A stretch of DNA of 64,000 nucleotides from Azadirachta indica. Lineage: Eukaryota > Streptophyta > Magnoliopsida > Sapindales > Meliaceae. The first letter of the stretch is position 1, and each line of letters opens with the position of its first letter. The stretch is taken from NCBI GenBank assembly GCA_022749755.1, contig CM040452.1:19424350-19488349 (forward strand), read 5' to 3'. Below the pieces are notes generated by a model. It was not told the DNA's origin and made no database searches. It was given only the letters and a program-made list of their open reading frames with translations. This document shows positions 1 to 11,676 of this stretch, piece by piece. Both the position numbers and the translations under genes were made by a program.

Positions 1-300
1 AACTCTATTTTTTGATAAATTATTTTGTAAATTTATTTTGAGCTTAAAATTTTTTCGCTCCAATTCCGACTTGTGGGGCTAAAATTTCCTACCTCAACAC
101 GCAATTTGAATTTTACCGTCCATGATTTCTTACTCTAATATAATGGATGCTTATGCCATTGGAAAGGGAGTTTACCCCGTGATCACGTGACAATTCTATA
201 CTTTATAGTATTCTATACACATCCCTCAAATATTTGTTTTATTCAAATTTTCTTTTTTTTTTTCAGTAATTTTATTTATTTAAAAAAAAAAAGCTCCTTT

Positions 301-411
301 GACGGGCCGAAATAGCAGCCCATGAATTCAAATATGGACGGGGACGAACCGAAGCGTCTGTTTAAATGGCCCTGAGCAATCCCCCTTCGTGTACAGGTTT
401 AACTAGGGTTT
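301..411 (+). promoter_or_regulatory. BRX1 promoter: site II motifs and telo-box
   Basis: This stretch lies just upstream of the BRX1 leader. It holds GGGCC at 304-308, AGCCCAT near 317-323 (site II, TGGGCY on the other strand) and a telo-box TAGGGTTT at 404-411, followed by a CT-rich tract typical of plant transcription start regions. Paired telo-box and site II elements are a known signature of plant ribosomal-protein and ribosome-biogenesis promoters, which fits the gene that follows. The motifs are seen directly; the regulatory role is inferred. Confidence 0.65.
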
Positions 412-440
412 ATCCCCCCTCTCTCTCTCTGCTTCGATCC

Positions 441-528
441 CTCCAATATCATCAGCAGTCATCTCAGGTAAATAGAAAAACCTCTCCAATATCATCAGCA
501 GTCATCTCAGGTAAATAGAAAAACCTCT
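441..528 (+). repeat. 43-bp tandem duplication carrying a splice donor
   Basis: Two copies of one sequence, 441-485 and 484-528, sit at a 43-bp period and look identical by eye over 45 positions. Each contains CTCAG|GTAAAT, a good plant 5' splice site (cuts after 467 and after 510). The next acceptor is ACAG|GC just before the BRX1 start codon at 608, so the 5'UTR intron of BRX1 has two equivalent donors. Confidence 0.85.
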
Positions 529-607
529 GCAACTCTTTTAATTTATTTCCTCACATATTGTAGTTTGTTTTAAAATTTTTACATCAATTTTGTATATCAT
601 ACAGGCA

Positions 608-2766
608 ATGGGAAAGAAGCGAAAGCACAGTGAAACCAACGCCGTCGAACCCGCAAAGAAAGATGACAACAGTACAGAAGAGCGGCCTAAACGGACGCTT
701 TTAGGCTGGAAAGATAAACCTGAAGTGAAAGAAATCGATACCCAAGGTGTTTTTAGAAACAAAGAAAAGGTTTTGGTAACTTGTTCACGTCGCATCAATT
801 TCAGGTTAGATGGAGTAAAGTGAATTGAATTAATTAATTTCTTTTTTTATTTTTTGACTCGAGAAATGGAAATAACAAAAGTGGATGGCGGATTACGTGG
901 TTTTTGTAGGTATAGGCACTTGATGTTGAATGTGGTGTCGCTTTTGCCTCATTGCAAGAAGGATAACAAGGTTGAGTCTAAAAGCAGTAAAGGTGCGACT
1001 TTGAATGAGCTTGTTGAGCTCAAGAGTTGTTCTTCCTGCTTGTTTTTTGAGGTAAATTTTCGTAAGTTTTCTTTTTTGTGATCTAATTTGTGCCTTTTCT
1101 TTTGGATATTAGGCTCGGATGTTTAGCTTATATACTAATTGTGGTACTTCAAGCATGTTGGTTTAATTTTTGTAACTTTTATTTAAATGAGATGACTAAC
1201 ATTTTCTTCTTTTTCCCTGTCCACTTCAGTGCAGGAAACATAAAGATCTTTATCTGTGGATGGCCAAGTGCCCCAATGGTCCATCTGTCAAATTTTTAGT
1301 AAATGCTGGTAATTTTTCCTTTTCCATCTCAAATTATATTCTCTTAATAACATTAGATTTCGTTATAGGAAAACTTTTTATACTTCTAAAACAATATCTG
1401 CATATCATAGAGTATAAACTGTTTCTTTTTTGAATAAATATATTGTCTTGTGGATTGATATATCTCATTTGTGTGCTAAGTCCGATAAACTATTTATAGT
1501 TATAAATTTTGAGAAAATACGAGCTAGTTAGTAAAAACTGTTTTATTATTACAGTACACACAATGGAAGAACTGAAGCTCACTGGAAACCATCTAAAAGG
1601 GTCCAGACCTCTCTTGACTTTTTCGTCCAATTTTGATAAAGATGCCCACTGGAAACTTATAAAGGAGTTGATCATTCAGGTACTTTAGTTTCTCTTCCCT
1701 TTGAAGCAAGCAGTGGCACTGGTTAGGTCTGCCAATTCAGCTATCCGTAGGATAGTGTCCTTGTGGTATTTGTATATAGATCTTGATGTACACTGATATT
1801 CATTCATTTTTCTTTCAATTAGATATTTGGAACTCCAAAGGAGCATAGGAAGTCTAAGCCTTATCATGATCATGTCTTTGCTTTCTCCATTGTTGATGAT
1901 CACATATGGTTCAGGAATTACCAGGTTGGTGCTGTCCAACTACTAAACTTTGTGCATGGTTTTATATTCTGTCTTTTTGGTGTAAAGTATAAATTAACTG
2001 GAGGGACAAAGCCTTTGAAGTTCGGAAGCCGGTGTTTTAATTATCTAAAGCTTTAAGAGCTAGATAAATAGAAGTTTTGCATATGCTTTTAGGCATAATT
2101 GTCTTTGTTATCTTCTTGAGAACTGTTTCTCATAGTATTGTTGTCCTTGCTGCTTCTGCTTCACAGATAACAGTTCCTTATAATGAATCAGATAAGTTGG
2201 CTCATGGAGGTTTGGATAAAATGACCCTTGTCGAGGTTTGTAGCCTTATGCCTTTGGTGATATTTATGATGTTGAGTTCTTATTTTCATAGCTTAGTTTT
2301 GGAATCTGTTTCCATACAGGTTGGTCCTAGATTTTGTTTGAATCCAATAAAGATATTTGGAGGCAGCTTTGGAGGCCCAACATTATATGAGAATCCGTTC
2401 TACGTATCACCAAATCAGGTAAGAGGATTTTAACATCTTTCTTCATTTTGAGCCAAAAGTGTATTTAGTTTCTACCAAGTAAAATGGCACTGTGATTTAT
2501 CAACCTTTAGCTTAAAGGTCCTTGTGGACCTGTCTCGTTATCTCATCATCACTGCATGCAACTGCAAGTGTGCCCTTCCTAGTCATCCAAATTTTTGCAT
2601 TTAGTAATGCAATACGTTCATATGATACTTTTAGATTCGAGCATTGGAGAAGAAGCAGAAGGCTGGGAAGTACGCCAAAAAAGTTAAAGCTAAGACAAGG
2701 AGAAAGATGCACGAGCTTACAAATGCATTGGAACCTGATGAATTTGCTGATATGTGGAAGGAGTGA
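608..2766 (+). CDS. BRX1: Ribosome biogenesis protein BRX1 (Brix domain)
   Basis: Nucleolar Brix-domain protein, the plant counterpart of yeast Brx1, needed for 60S pre-ribosome assembly and pre-rRNA processing. Eight coding exons join in frame: 608-804, 910-1051, 1230-1308, 1555-1679, 1823-1924, 2167-2235, 2320-2418 and 2635-2766, giving 314 residues, the usual family length. The N-terminus is lysine-rich (MGKKRKHSE), as in nucleolar proteins. The Brix core follows, with RYRHLM, WMAKCPNGPSVKF, LTGNHLKGSRPLLTF, IWFRNYQ and GPRFCLNPIKIF. The last exon is basic and contains KAKTRRKMHEL. The start is the first ATG after a 5'UTR intron that ends at 604. All introns are GT-AG. The upstream telo-box and site II motifs suggest co-regulation with other ribosome-biogenesis genes. 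Family assignment is firm; exon edges are hand-called. Confidence 0.95.
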
Positions 2767-3717
2767 TGTTTACATGACACTTTCTATTCTGATGAAACAC
2801 AAACAGAATACAGTTAAACTACTCTGTACCCATCAGAAAATGGAAAAATTTTGTCAATCTGCCGTCTCTTTTCTGGACCTTTTTTTTTTTTGGCTATATT
2901 GGTAATTGTTGTGGCATTATTAGTATTTTGAAATCTTATTCCTGTCTAAGTTGTTCTTAATCATTATAAATTTTTATTTGAAAAGGGCAAAGGTTAATGT
3001 ACCGAGGTTATTCTGTTCAAATGTTTTATACACAGAAGAGGATGGGATGGAAATTATGAACAAAATGTTAGGTAACACCTGCCCAACTTCTAAAATGCTT
3101 CTTTTCTAGTTTTTCTCTATTTTTCATCTAATTTTACTGAAAATTGAATATCCAAAGGAAAAATTGACCTCCTGCCTTTATAAATGAATCGTTTGTTTAC
3201 TTTTAACACGCCACGTTGAAGAATTGAATAAGTTCTGAGGTGATAACATACAGCAGATAGGTTGCATTATTTTTCACACGGTTTCACACCATAAAATGAA
3301 ATTAAAAATATCTTATAACAAAACTGTTTTAAAGTTTTGAAGGATATTCGAAATTTCAAATCATTAATTTTATTAATAGATTCTTAATGGAGGCCAAAGG
3401 CATAAAAGTGAGATATTGGATTTTTATTACGCCCAACCCGATAAATGATCCTGGATATCATTCTATTGTTGTGATTCCCTTTGACGCAATCCAACCCACA
3501 AGTGTTAACAACAAACATTTTACTGAAAACTATTAATATATACAACTGAATTGCCTTCATAAAAGAGTGAATATTTTTATTTTTGTCCTTGAAAAAACAG
3601 AAACCTTTAAAAAAAGGGGGGGGGGGGGGGGGGGGAAAATCGAAGCTACGATATGTAAGCAAACTAATGAGTACAGCAACATGAGTTGAGTTTGAGTTGA
3701 GCTGAGTTCAAGCCAAA
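2767..3717. other. Intergenic, convergent 3' flanks
   Basis: This is the tail-to-tail interval between BRX1 (+) and the YGL/LRDR gene (-). It should hold both 3'UTRs. Apart from a poly(G) tract at 3616-3635 I see only AT-rich unique sequence and no coding potential. Confidence 0.7.
3616..3635. repeat. Poly(dG)20 homopolymer
   Basis: About twenty consecutive G on the + strand, directly after a run of A, about 80 bp beyond the stop codon of the YGL/LRDR gene. Long G runs are rare in plant DNA, where A/T runs dominate. It can form a G-quadruplex on the + strand and could also be a length-unreliable sequencing region. Confidence 0.85.
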
Positions 3718-4794
3718 TTAATGTGAATCCCACTGAGTCCAGTTGGTTTCACTTCCCACACGTGGAATGCTATTAACCCTGGTGTATTTGTCCACTTTGA
3801 AATTAGCCCCGCACATAACTCCTTCACTGTCTACCCTTGGCATTGCCCTCATCTTGTTCATTGGATGCTCAAAGCTCATCAATCCTCCTTCACTGTGAAA
3901 CATGCATCCTGCAATTAATTCATGCCAACATATACATCAATATCATTTTACTAATAATTAACAAGTTAATTAGTTTTACATCATCTGCAATCAGACTAAT
4001 GTCATCTAATATTTATAACCTGTTGGGAATGGAGCAAATGACTTCGCACACCCCTCTTTTATGACCTCTAAATCATCTGATATCACCACTGAACCATCAG
4101 CTGCAATTCCCCAGTACAACTTCTCTCCACCATCAGAACCCTGCAAGCAACCACATATAAATATATATATATATATATATATCCTCACTCGTTGTATTAC
4201 AATATTTTTAATTTGCACAATCAAAAGAATAATACGTACCAGTGCTGCGAAGACAGTGCCAGCCTTGCTATCATAGACAACAAAAGCAAAGCTTCCTTCA
4301 AGACCCTTAACAACTTGATCAGCTGGATACGGCCCTCGGTCTCGAAGGGTACGATATGCTTCAATCACAAACATCGCCTCATTTGCTCCCTTTGTCAAAC
4401 CATATTGTCTATTCAGTGAGAACAGATTGTTCAAAGAACCCATGAACAGACAGTATATATCATCAAACCCACAAAACAACCTGCAACCAAACATATATAC
4501 GCAAACCAAAAGTTAGAATTGTTCATTTCGTGTCCGTATATAAACCAAAAGCACAGATTGCTCTTTTAATTAATTGGTTTACCTCTGGTGAACAGAGTAA
4601 GGGCGATCAGGGGGAACATAAGCAAGAACAGCTGCATGGCCAAAGTTCATGGCGAAAGTGTTGTCAGGATGACGGGAAAGGAAATCATTGAGAGTTTCTT
4701 TGGGAAGTTTAGGCGTCTTGGAAACCTTTTGAGAAGCAGGACTGTTAAGCTCCTCAGGCGGATGGGCAAACGCCTCATGGAAAATCGCCAACAT
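3718..4794 (-). CDS. Aluminium-induced protein with YGL and LRDR motifs (stem-specific TSJT1-like)
   Basis: Member of the plant DUF3700 family, related to class II glutamine-amidotransferase folds and induced by stress, sugar starvation or darkness in other plants; its biochemical activity is not established. Four exons on the minus strand (4583-4794, 4240-4480, 4020-4140, 3718-3908) give 254 residues. The two name-giving motifs are present: YGL at about residues 97-99 and LRDR at about 116-119. After the start the protein reads MLAIF, so the N-terminal catalytic Cys of true class II amidotransferases is absent. Further conserved runs are GLEGSFAFVVYD and LYWGIAADGSVVISDD. A TATA box lies 130 bp upstream of the ATG. 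Intron 2 contains an AT microsatellite. From memory it corresponds to Arabidopsis At3g15450. Confidence 0.93.
4156..4182. repeat. (AT)n microsatellite in an intron
   Basis: A run of alternating A and T lies inside intron 2 of the YGL/LRDR gene, a few bases upstream of the exon 3 acceptor in gene orientation. It is likely length-polymorphic. Confidence 0.85.
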
Positions 4795-4923
4795 ATTTTC
4801 TCTCTCCTAGAAAACACACAGCAATTAAAATGACTCGACGGCTGTTCAGTTTCCTTGTATGTGTAAATAATTTGTTCTGAAATAACAGATAAGATAATGT
4901 TTGGACACGAGCATTCTTTACTG

Positions 4924-4931
4924 TATTTATA
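4924..4931 (-). promoter_or_regulatory. TATA box of the YGL/LRDR gene
   Basis: TATAAATA on the minus strand, about 130 bp upstream of the start codon at 4794. Transcription would start near 4895-4900, giving a leader of roughly 100 nt. Confidence 0.6.
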
Positions 4932-4994
4932 GTAGCTCCAACAGAAGAAAATAAGCACAAAGATTTTTCTCAAGTTGGCAAATATTATCTTATT

Positions 4995-5084
4995 GTGAGC
5001 GTGGAGCTTGCCGTGATGGATAAGGATTCTCATTTTCCGAGGTATTCTTATCCTTACTTCGCTGTTCTTTTCACCATCTGTTTT

Positions 5085-5119
<35 letters not shown>

Positions 5120-6915
5120 TGAATATTCTGCCGTTGTTGCCATCAATATCGTTTTCTTATCTTATTTTTTTAGACCATTACTGGGGATTCTGTAACTCTC
5201 GTCTTTATTCATTAGTTTGTCGTCTTACTTCGATTAGGTAAACTGGGATTTTCATTTCCACAGGGTACTTGCATCAATTATCAAATTTCGACAACCTTTT
5301 AAGTAAAGCTAGAAAATTAAATGTTTTATATATCATTTAAACATTTAATTTTCTAGGAAATCGCATTTTTTTAAAAAATTAAAATAAGTATGCTTAGTCA
5401 ACGCAGTCAGTCCTCTAAGCTCAAATATAATAAGCATAGTTAAATTTTAATGTCATGAAATTTACAGAATTGGGTGCCTGAAAGGAGTTAAATAAAAGAA
5501 AAAGCTCAAATATATTATTTCTTTTTCATTTTTTTTTTGTTTATCTCTATTATTTAATTAACATTTATTTTATGTGAGCAGTCAATTTTGAAAATGGATA
5601 TGGGTTTGGTACGGTAGGGTTTATCCAAAAGCAGGAGGTGGATGAATATGACAGAAACGCAACAAATTCAGAAACAGCAGCTCAGCTCAGCTCAGCTGTT
5701 GTTTTTCTCCGCATTCTGTGGATGGATTTATGGACCCCCAATGGCATACTCACTGTATTTGATTATTAAATTCCTATATTTTGTTCTCTTGAATATGTTT
5801 GACCATTACAGATATTATACTTTCATAATTGTTACCTGTAAAATAATAGTAAAATGTGCATAAATAAAATTATGAACTTACCTTATCTTCTTTGATAGAT
5901 ACCCCACCTCATCATGCTGCTCACTACTCTTCTCCATACTCCCTTTGTAAAAGCTTCGCCCCCGGTTTTTCAGCTTTTCGAATAAATTAATATATATAAA
6001 GTATTAAAATTAAAAAAAAAAAATATATATATATATATAACTTTTATTAGAAAAAAAATGACCTGGGAACTTCTCAATTTTGTAGGAAAAATAATTTTTC
6101 ATGAAAAACCGTTAGTTCTTCTTGGGTCCTTTAGCGGGTCATTATGTTGGGTCAAACACATTAATAGTTATATTTTTAAAAGAAATTATACTAACATACA
6201 AGTAGTTACAACTCGTATTGTGACAGAGTTAAAAAGTGTAAAAAATCAAAGATGAAAATGAAAATTGATTCTTAGGGTTTTTATTTTATTTTATTTTATT
6301 TTTTATCTTCTCCAAGGAAGTAGTGCAACATTCGTTCCAAAAATCACAACTTTGGGTCATCTCTTTCGGCCTGCAAAGGTTAGAGCTCAGTCGACTGCGT
6401 TCCAAGCTAAATTGATAGTAATAATATGTGGGTTTTGACTTGTGGTCAGCCCTTGGTTTGACTTGATGGTGAGATACCATGCTCAGCGTTTTCAGCAAAT
6501 CAATTTCTTCTAATTTTATCGATTTTTTCAAGGTTAATATAATATGCTTAGGGGGTTTAGTTACCAACGCTATAAGAGTCCGTTTGTGGTCAATCTGGAT
6601 ATTGAAGTTGTTTGTATGATGATGGTTGATGGCAATAGTAGTAGAGGGTGAGCCAATTTGTGAGATTGGTCGTCGTTACATTGTCTGATCTCTGTTGTCT
6701 GTGGTGTTGATATTAAATTAGAAAGGATTATCTCTTCTGTTATGTTAAACTAGATATTAGAATGTTAAATTTACTCTAATTAGTTTTGTAGTTTGTGTGA
6801 GTTTGAACATGTACGTATTTCTCTAACTTAAATAACACTTTCGACGGCAGGGACAAATCCAAGTTCCGATGTTAGATGGGACTAGTGCCCCTCGTTACTT
6901 TCGAGGCTGACCTGT
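4995..6915. other. Gene-poor interval, first part
   Basis: No recognisable gene. It holds a T27 run at 5088-5114, AT-rich filler and short open frames without family resemblance. One candidate minus-strand first exon occurs at 5882-5937: an ATG, 18 codons and an excellent donor AAG|GTAAGT. I could not find a convincing second exon for it. Confidence 0.5.
5088..5114. repeat. Poly(T) run, about 27 nt
   Basis: Uninterrupted T on the + strand (poly(A) on the minus strand). No retroposon-like body or target-site duplication is obvious next to it. Confidence 0.8.
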
Positions 6916-6929
6916 TCGCCACTAGAGTG

Positions 6930-7010
6930 GCCCAATTTCCCATCGGGCTTACTGGTTTAAAAATAACGGCTCTGTTTGCATCTGGGCCTTGCAAATATAG
7001 CAAAGCCCAT
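6930..7010. promoter_or_regulatory. Orphan cluster of site II-like (TGGGCY) motifs
   Basis: Within about 80 bp there are GGCCCA, GGGCTT, TGGGCC and AGCCCAT, in an island visibly richer in G+C than its surroundings. The same motif class marks the promoters of BRX1, the RCC1/TFIIIC pair and SDE5/HIPM in this window. No gene is evident on either side, so this may be the promoter of an unrecognised or non-coding transcript, or a relic. Confidence 0.35.
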
Positions 7011-10000
7011 AATTTTCTTTATTACCAACATTATTATTATTGATTATAGTACTTATTTTGCTACCTAATTAAAACCTATAATTAAGATTTACTTATTTCC
7101 CACAAACCATGTAATCTAATCACATCAATTTCAAAATTCCAAACGCGAAAATCTCTCACAAACCACCTGTCATAAATTGTTCCTTCGGTAATTTTACATA
7201 TTATTAAAAATAAAAAAATATATATAATTAGTGCTCTTTCTGCTCTGCTCTAAAATAATACAAGTTAAAATTTTTATGAATGCATAGACTAAATATATAT
7301 TCACACATTTAAAAAAAAAAATTGCACGCACAAATAAGTAAAATCATCTGATATTTATGAATAGAAAATATTTCTCGTAATATATTTAAAAAAAAAAAAA
7401 AAGAAGAAGAAAATAACAGCTTTACTCCAAGTACGTTAAATAAGAGAATAGTTGCAATTAATTGTCGGCAACATCAGAAACAATTAAAAAAAAAGAAAAA
7501 AAGACAAGACAACTGGGAGAAAGTATGATAAAAGGAAAAGGAAGAAGAGAAAAGTGAAGGCCATTTCACCGTTCTATCAGAAAAGAACACTAATCTTTAA
7601 TTTCTTTGAACTACTAATAATGTGATGCTTACATAACATACATACCTTAAAAGTAACACTTTCTTCTCCATAAATTAAATTAAATTAAATTAAATTAAAT
7701 GAACTCATTGATCACTTGAGTATTGGGGTTGGGGAACATTTACATACATCGGTTCAGCCGGTTACTGTTTCTTGCCCTTCTTCCCATTTTGTAGATTCTC
7801 CTTGTCTCACCTTCTTACTTCGTCACTCGTCTCCAATTACACTTAAATTTTCAAAGCTAACTTTATGAGGATTCTCCTAATTAATTTACGAGTCGAGGAC
7901 TGCTTTTGATAGCTTGGAGGTTCAGTAATTGGCTGAACTTAATTCGACTTTTCATTTCATAAGTTTAATTAATTACTTGTCCATACTACTCTTTCTCAGT
8001 TAGAAATGAAAATATATTTCCTTTTATGTCAAATAAATTAAATCTCCGTGAATCACAAAAATAATTAAAAAAAAATGCAGTGAAAACAGTAGATATATGT
8101 GTATAAAATCATCTTGGGAAACAGGCTGTAGAGGAAAAATGAAAGATGAATTAATTTACACAACGACATGACGAGACTGATAATTAATTTAAGTTGAATT
8201 ATTTGTCCATGAACAAGTTGTTCATAATTGATGAAGACGGATAGCAACAGAAGGAAGACAGAGGCCGTATAATGAGTACGTACAATGAAGTGAAATGAGA
8301 TGTGAATAGGTGTAGAAAAAGCCAAACGCCAAAAGCCAAAAGCCAAAAGCAGAATCATTTCAGCATTTTATCACCACTCGCATGGCATGTTAACATGTGA
8401 TTACTGATTCTCCACTAGATAAGCAACTTCTCCTTTCACTTCTCAGTCCTCCCTCACCCATCCTCAATCCCACGTCGTTTTTCGTCGTAACGCAGACTGC
8501 TTCCACGTGGTATGCATTATGGTATTGTATGGTATTATATCCCATCTCTTTCTCTCTCTTCGTCTGCGTTCTTTAACTTTACTTGCTTTCTTATGCATGT
8601 GAGTTATGATGATCATTGTTCGTCCGTCATCAACATCCTTTTGGCCTTGGCTCCATTTGCATGTGAAACGTACGATCCTTGACAGCTCATACATCGCCAT
8701 TTTGCACACCACGGTTTTACCCGATCATGTGACCTTCTCATTTTTCTTTTGACTTCAAATTTCGTTTGGGATCTTCTCTCTATGCCGCGTTTGGCTGTTT
8801 CCCATTTTAGTCACTTTCTTCTTATTTCATTATTCACTTCTACGTCTAGCTATTCAAATGGAATTTGATTTCTTCTGAATTTATGTTTTATGTTTTTTTT
8901 ATTCTCTGAGATCGATGTTTTCCACTTTTCTTTTTTAAAAATATATATATATAAAACTTCTGTTTCCAGAACAGATATATATCACCATGAGGTCAGGAAT
9001 CACCGAAATTTAATTTATTTATTTTTGCCATATTCAACAATAGCGTTTAAAAGGTAATTTTAATTATTCATTAATTTGAATTTTAACACACATATACAGT
9101 GGGTGGGTGGTAACTTTATGTTATCAAAAAATAAAAGCAATTAATATTAATGTATTTCTTTTCTTCTCTACCTAGAATTAGATCAATCATAAAAGTTAGT
9201 ATGATATGTGCATATTATTAATTCATTTGGTGTTATAAAGAAAAGCATGTGGACATCCCATAATTAGAATTAATTGGTCAAATGTCACACTAGCTAAGAT
9301 CACCAAGACAGTTACATTTTGTAATCCAACGTACTCAAAATAAGATCACTTCAATTAATAATTTTTTATGGTGTTCCAAGTTATTTTTCAACACTCATGT
9401 TTCCCTTTATTATTTTATATAAATTTTTAGATTGCAATTCAATAATATTAATTCACAAAGTTATATAATCTTTCTATTAACTTTTCATAATTATATATAT
9501 ATATATATATACATATGTATAATTAATTCCTAAAGCAGTATAGCTTGTGGCCGTGGTGTCTTCGTTATTGATGACCTTATCAATAATCCAAGAAAAAAAA
9601 AATCATAAAATTAAAGGAATCTAGGGTTAGGTTTTAGTCTATTAGTGATAAGCTATACCCATTTTCGTTCAATATAATATTATATTATTATATAATTGCT
9701 AGGATTTGTCCTTTTGAGTTTCGCAAAAGACAAATAAGGTTTGGATTGCAATTATTATTGTAGAGGTATTTTTGTCTAATAATTTTCTTCTCCAAAAAAA
9801 TAATTGGTAATTAACATTCCACAATTTGCAAAATACGTATCTTCAAAAAATCTTCAATTTCCTCGTTCTAAAAAAAAAATCTTTTCATTCATTTTTTCCA
9901 AATATTAGACGTCAATAAATATAAAAGAATACTATTATATTGCATACAGATACAGTATAGAAATAAATGGTTGAGATGTTTGCATCACTACTTGATTATC

Positions 10001-11475
10001 ATGGAGACGGGGACAAAAATTTGAGTCTATTTCAATTATATTTATGTCTCAGTGGGGCAAATTTTGTAGGGTCCCCACCTCCATCCCCTATCATTTTCTT
10101 AGTTGCCGAGCAGGAAAAAAAAAAAGGCTAAAGGTGGAAAAGCAAGCAAATGAGTATGAATTAAAATCCTTGGTGTATGGACGACCACAATTGCTCTTCG
10201 GTACGTACAAAAATAATAATATTATTATGGGGCCACATTTCGTATTCCTCATCTGTTACTATCAATTTTACGTACTTTGAAATTGTCTTAATCTTTATGA
10301 CCTCCCTAACAAAGTAATTTATGTGAATATTAACATAAGAATCAATTTATAGACCAAATTATTTATTTTTAATTATTATATTACCATTAAAATTGTCTTT
10401 GCATTTGTGTAATTTTGTACCTTAATTTTCCTCGACTTTCTCTGCATGGGTCTAAAACAAAATTAATGATCACCATTTTACGTTAATTTTATTGAGTGAG
10501 CTGGCCTCGAAAGTATAACTGAGATGATATATGATATGGGCAAGTCTGAACTATGAAGGCTCTTTTATCTTTTTATTAATGAGTTGCGGAATGCGTGAAA
10601 AACGCGTTACGGACACTTTGTGATCTTAGCTAGTGTGATTGTGATGATCAAACACAACGATAATTACTAAATAAATGAACCCATTTATTATTGTGAATAT
10701 TGAAAAATAATTATACATAACTTTTATATATTTATATATATATATATCATTGATTTTATTTTATTATTTCTTTTTTTGCAAATATTTTATCTATTTTGGC
10801 ATTAAATAATGTCACTTGGACGGTGTTACGTTGATAGAAGAGAATGTTGTATGCATCGTAAGAAATTTTGGTGGATGATGTATGGTTAAATCTTAACTAA
10901 AATTATTAATCAACCATCTATTATATACTGAAGCTAGCTAAACTAAATAAAGATAACAAGTGGTCAATATATAGAAAATCCCACACGAGCTGGCTGGGAG
11001 CCTCATTATTTTTATATTATATTATATTATATTATAATAGAAGAAAAAACAGCCAGTAAAGTTAGTGGATGAAGCTTGTTGGTTGATCCTGATTATGATC
11101 ATTAAAAGCAGTTTCCTCGAATAAAAATTGTAATGAGTGACACCTTTCACATCTAATTCTACAGCTAGTATTAGTGCTAATTAGTAAAGGAGGAGGCTTT
11201 AATTAATTATTTAATTATTAAACTACACTCTCTGGAGTGTAGAGTACTCTTCCTTTCCTTTAATTTTGATTCACTGATCGCGATGCAAATTATGGGCTGT
11301 AAATTATTTTATGGAAAACGACAAAATATATTAAATCTTATAATAGTAATAATAATTTTGGAAATTAATTTAGGGTCAATAGTAAATATATCACATCACA
11401 CTATTAAACAAACGAACATAGAAAGGGTGGATAAAACGTAAAAAAAAAAAAAAAAAAAAAATCACTTGTCAACCG

Positions 11476-11536
11476 CCACGTGGTGGACCTAATTGTACCT
11501 ATTTGTTTGGTTTTGCCTTTAGTCCTTGCCACGTGG
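11476..11536. promoter_or_regulatory. Paired palindromic G-boxes
   Basis: Two perfect CCACGTGG octamers lie at 11476-11483 and 11529-11536, 53 bp apart; a third is at 8503-8510. CACGTG G-boxes bind plant bZIP and bHLH factors. They are about 1.4 kb upstream of the CBSX5 start, so a link to that gene is only possible. Confidence 0.4.
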
Positions 11537-11651
11537 TAATTAACGACTTTATTTACAAAATTAATGTTCGGCAATGGCAGATACCTCTGTACGAAGATGC
11601 TCCAATGAATCTCTGTGTTCACACTTCACATAAAACGTGTTAACGGAACAG

Positions 11652-11676
11652 TAATAATAATAATAATAATAATAAT
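11652..11676. repeat. (TAA)n microsatellite
   Basis: About eight perfect trinucleotide units in the gene-poor interval upstream of CBSX5. Confidence 0.85.

Noticed and set aside
6612..6690. Possible box C/D snoRNA (ATGATGA ... CTGA spacing)
   Set aside because: There is no terminal stem around the boxes, and these short motifs are common by chance.
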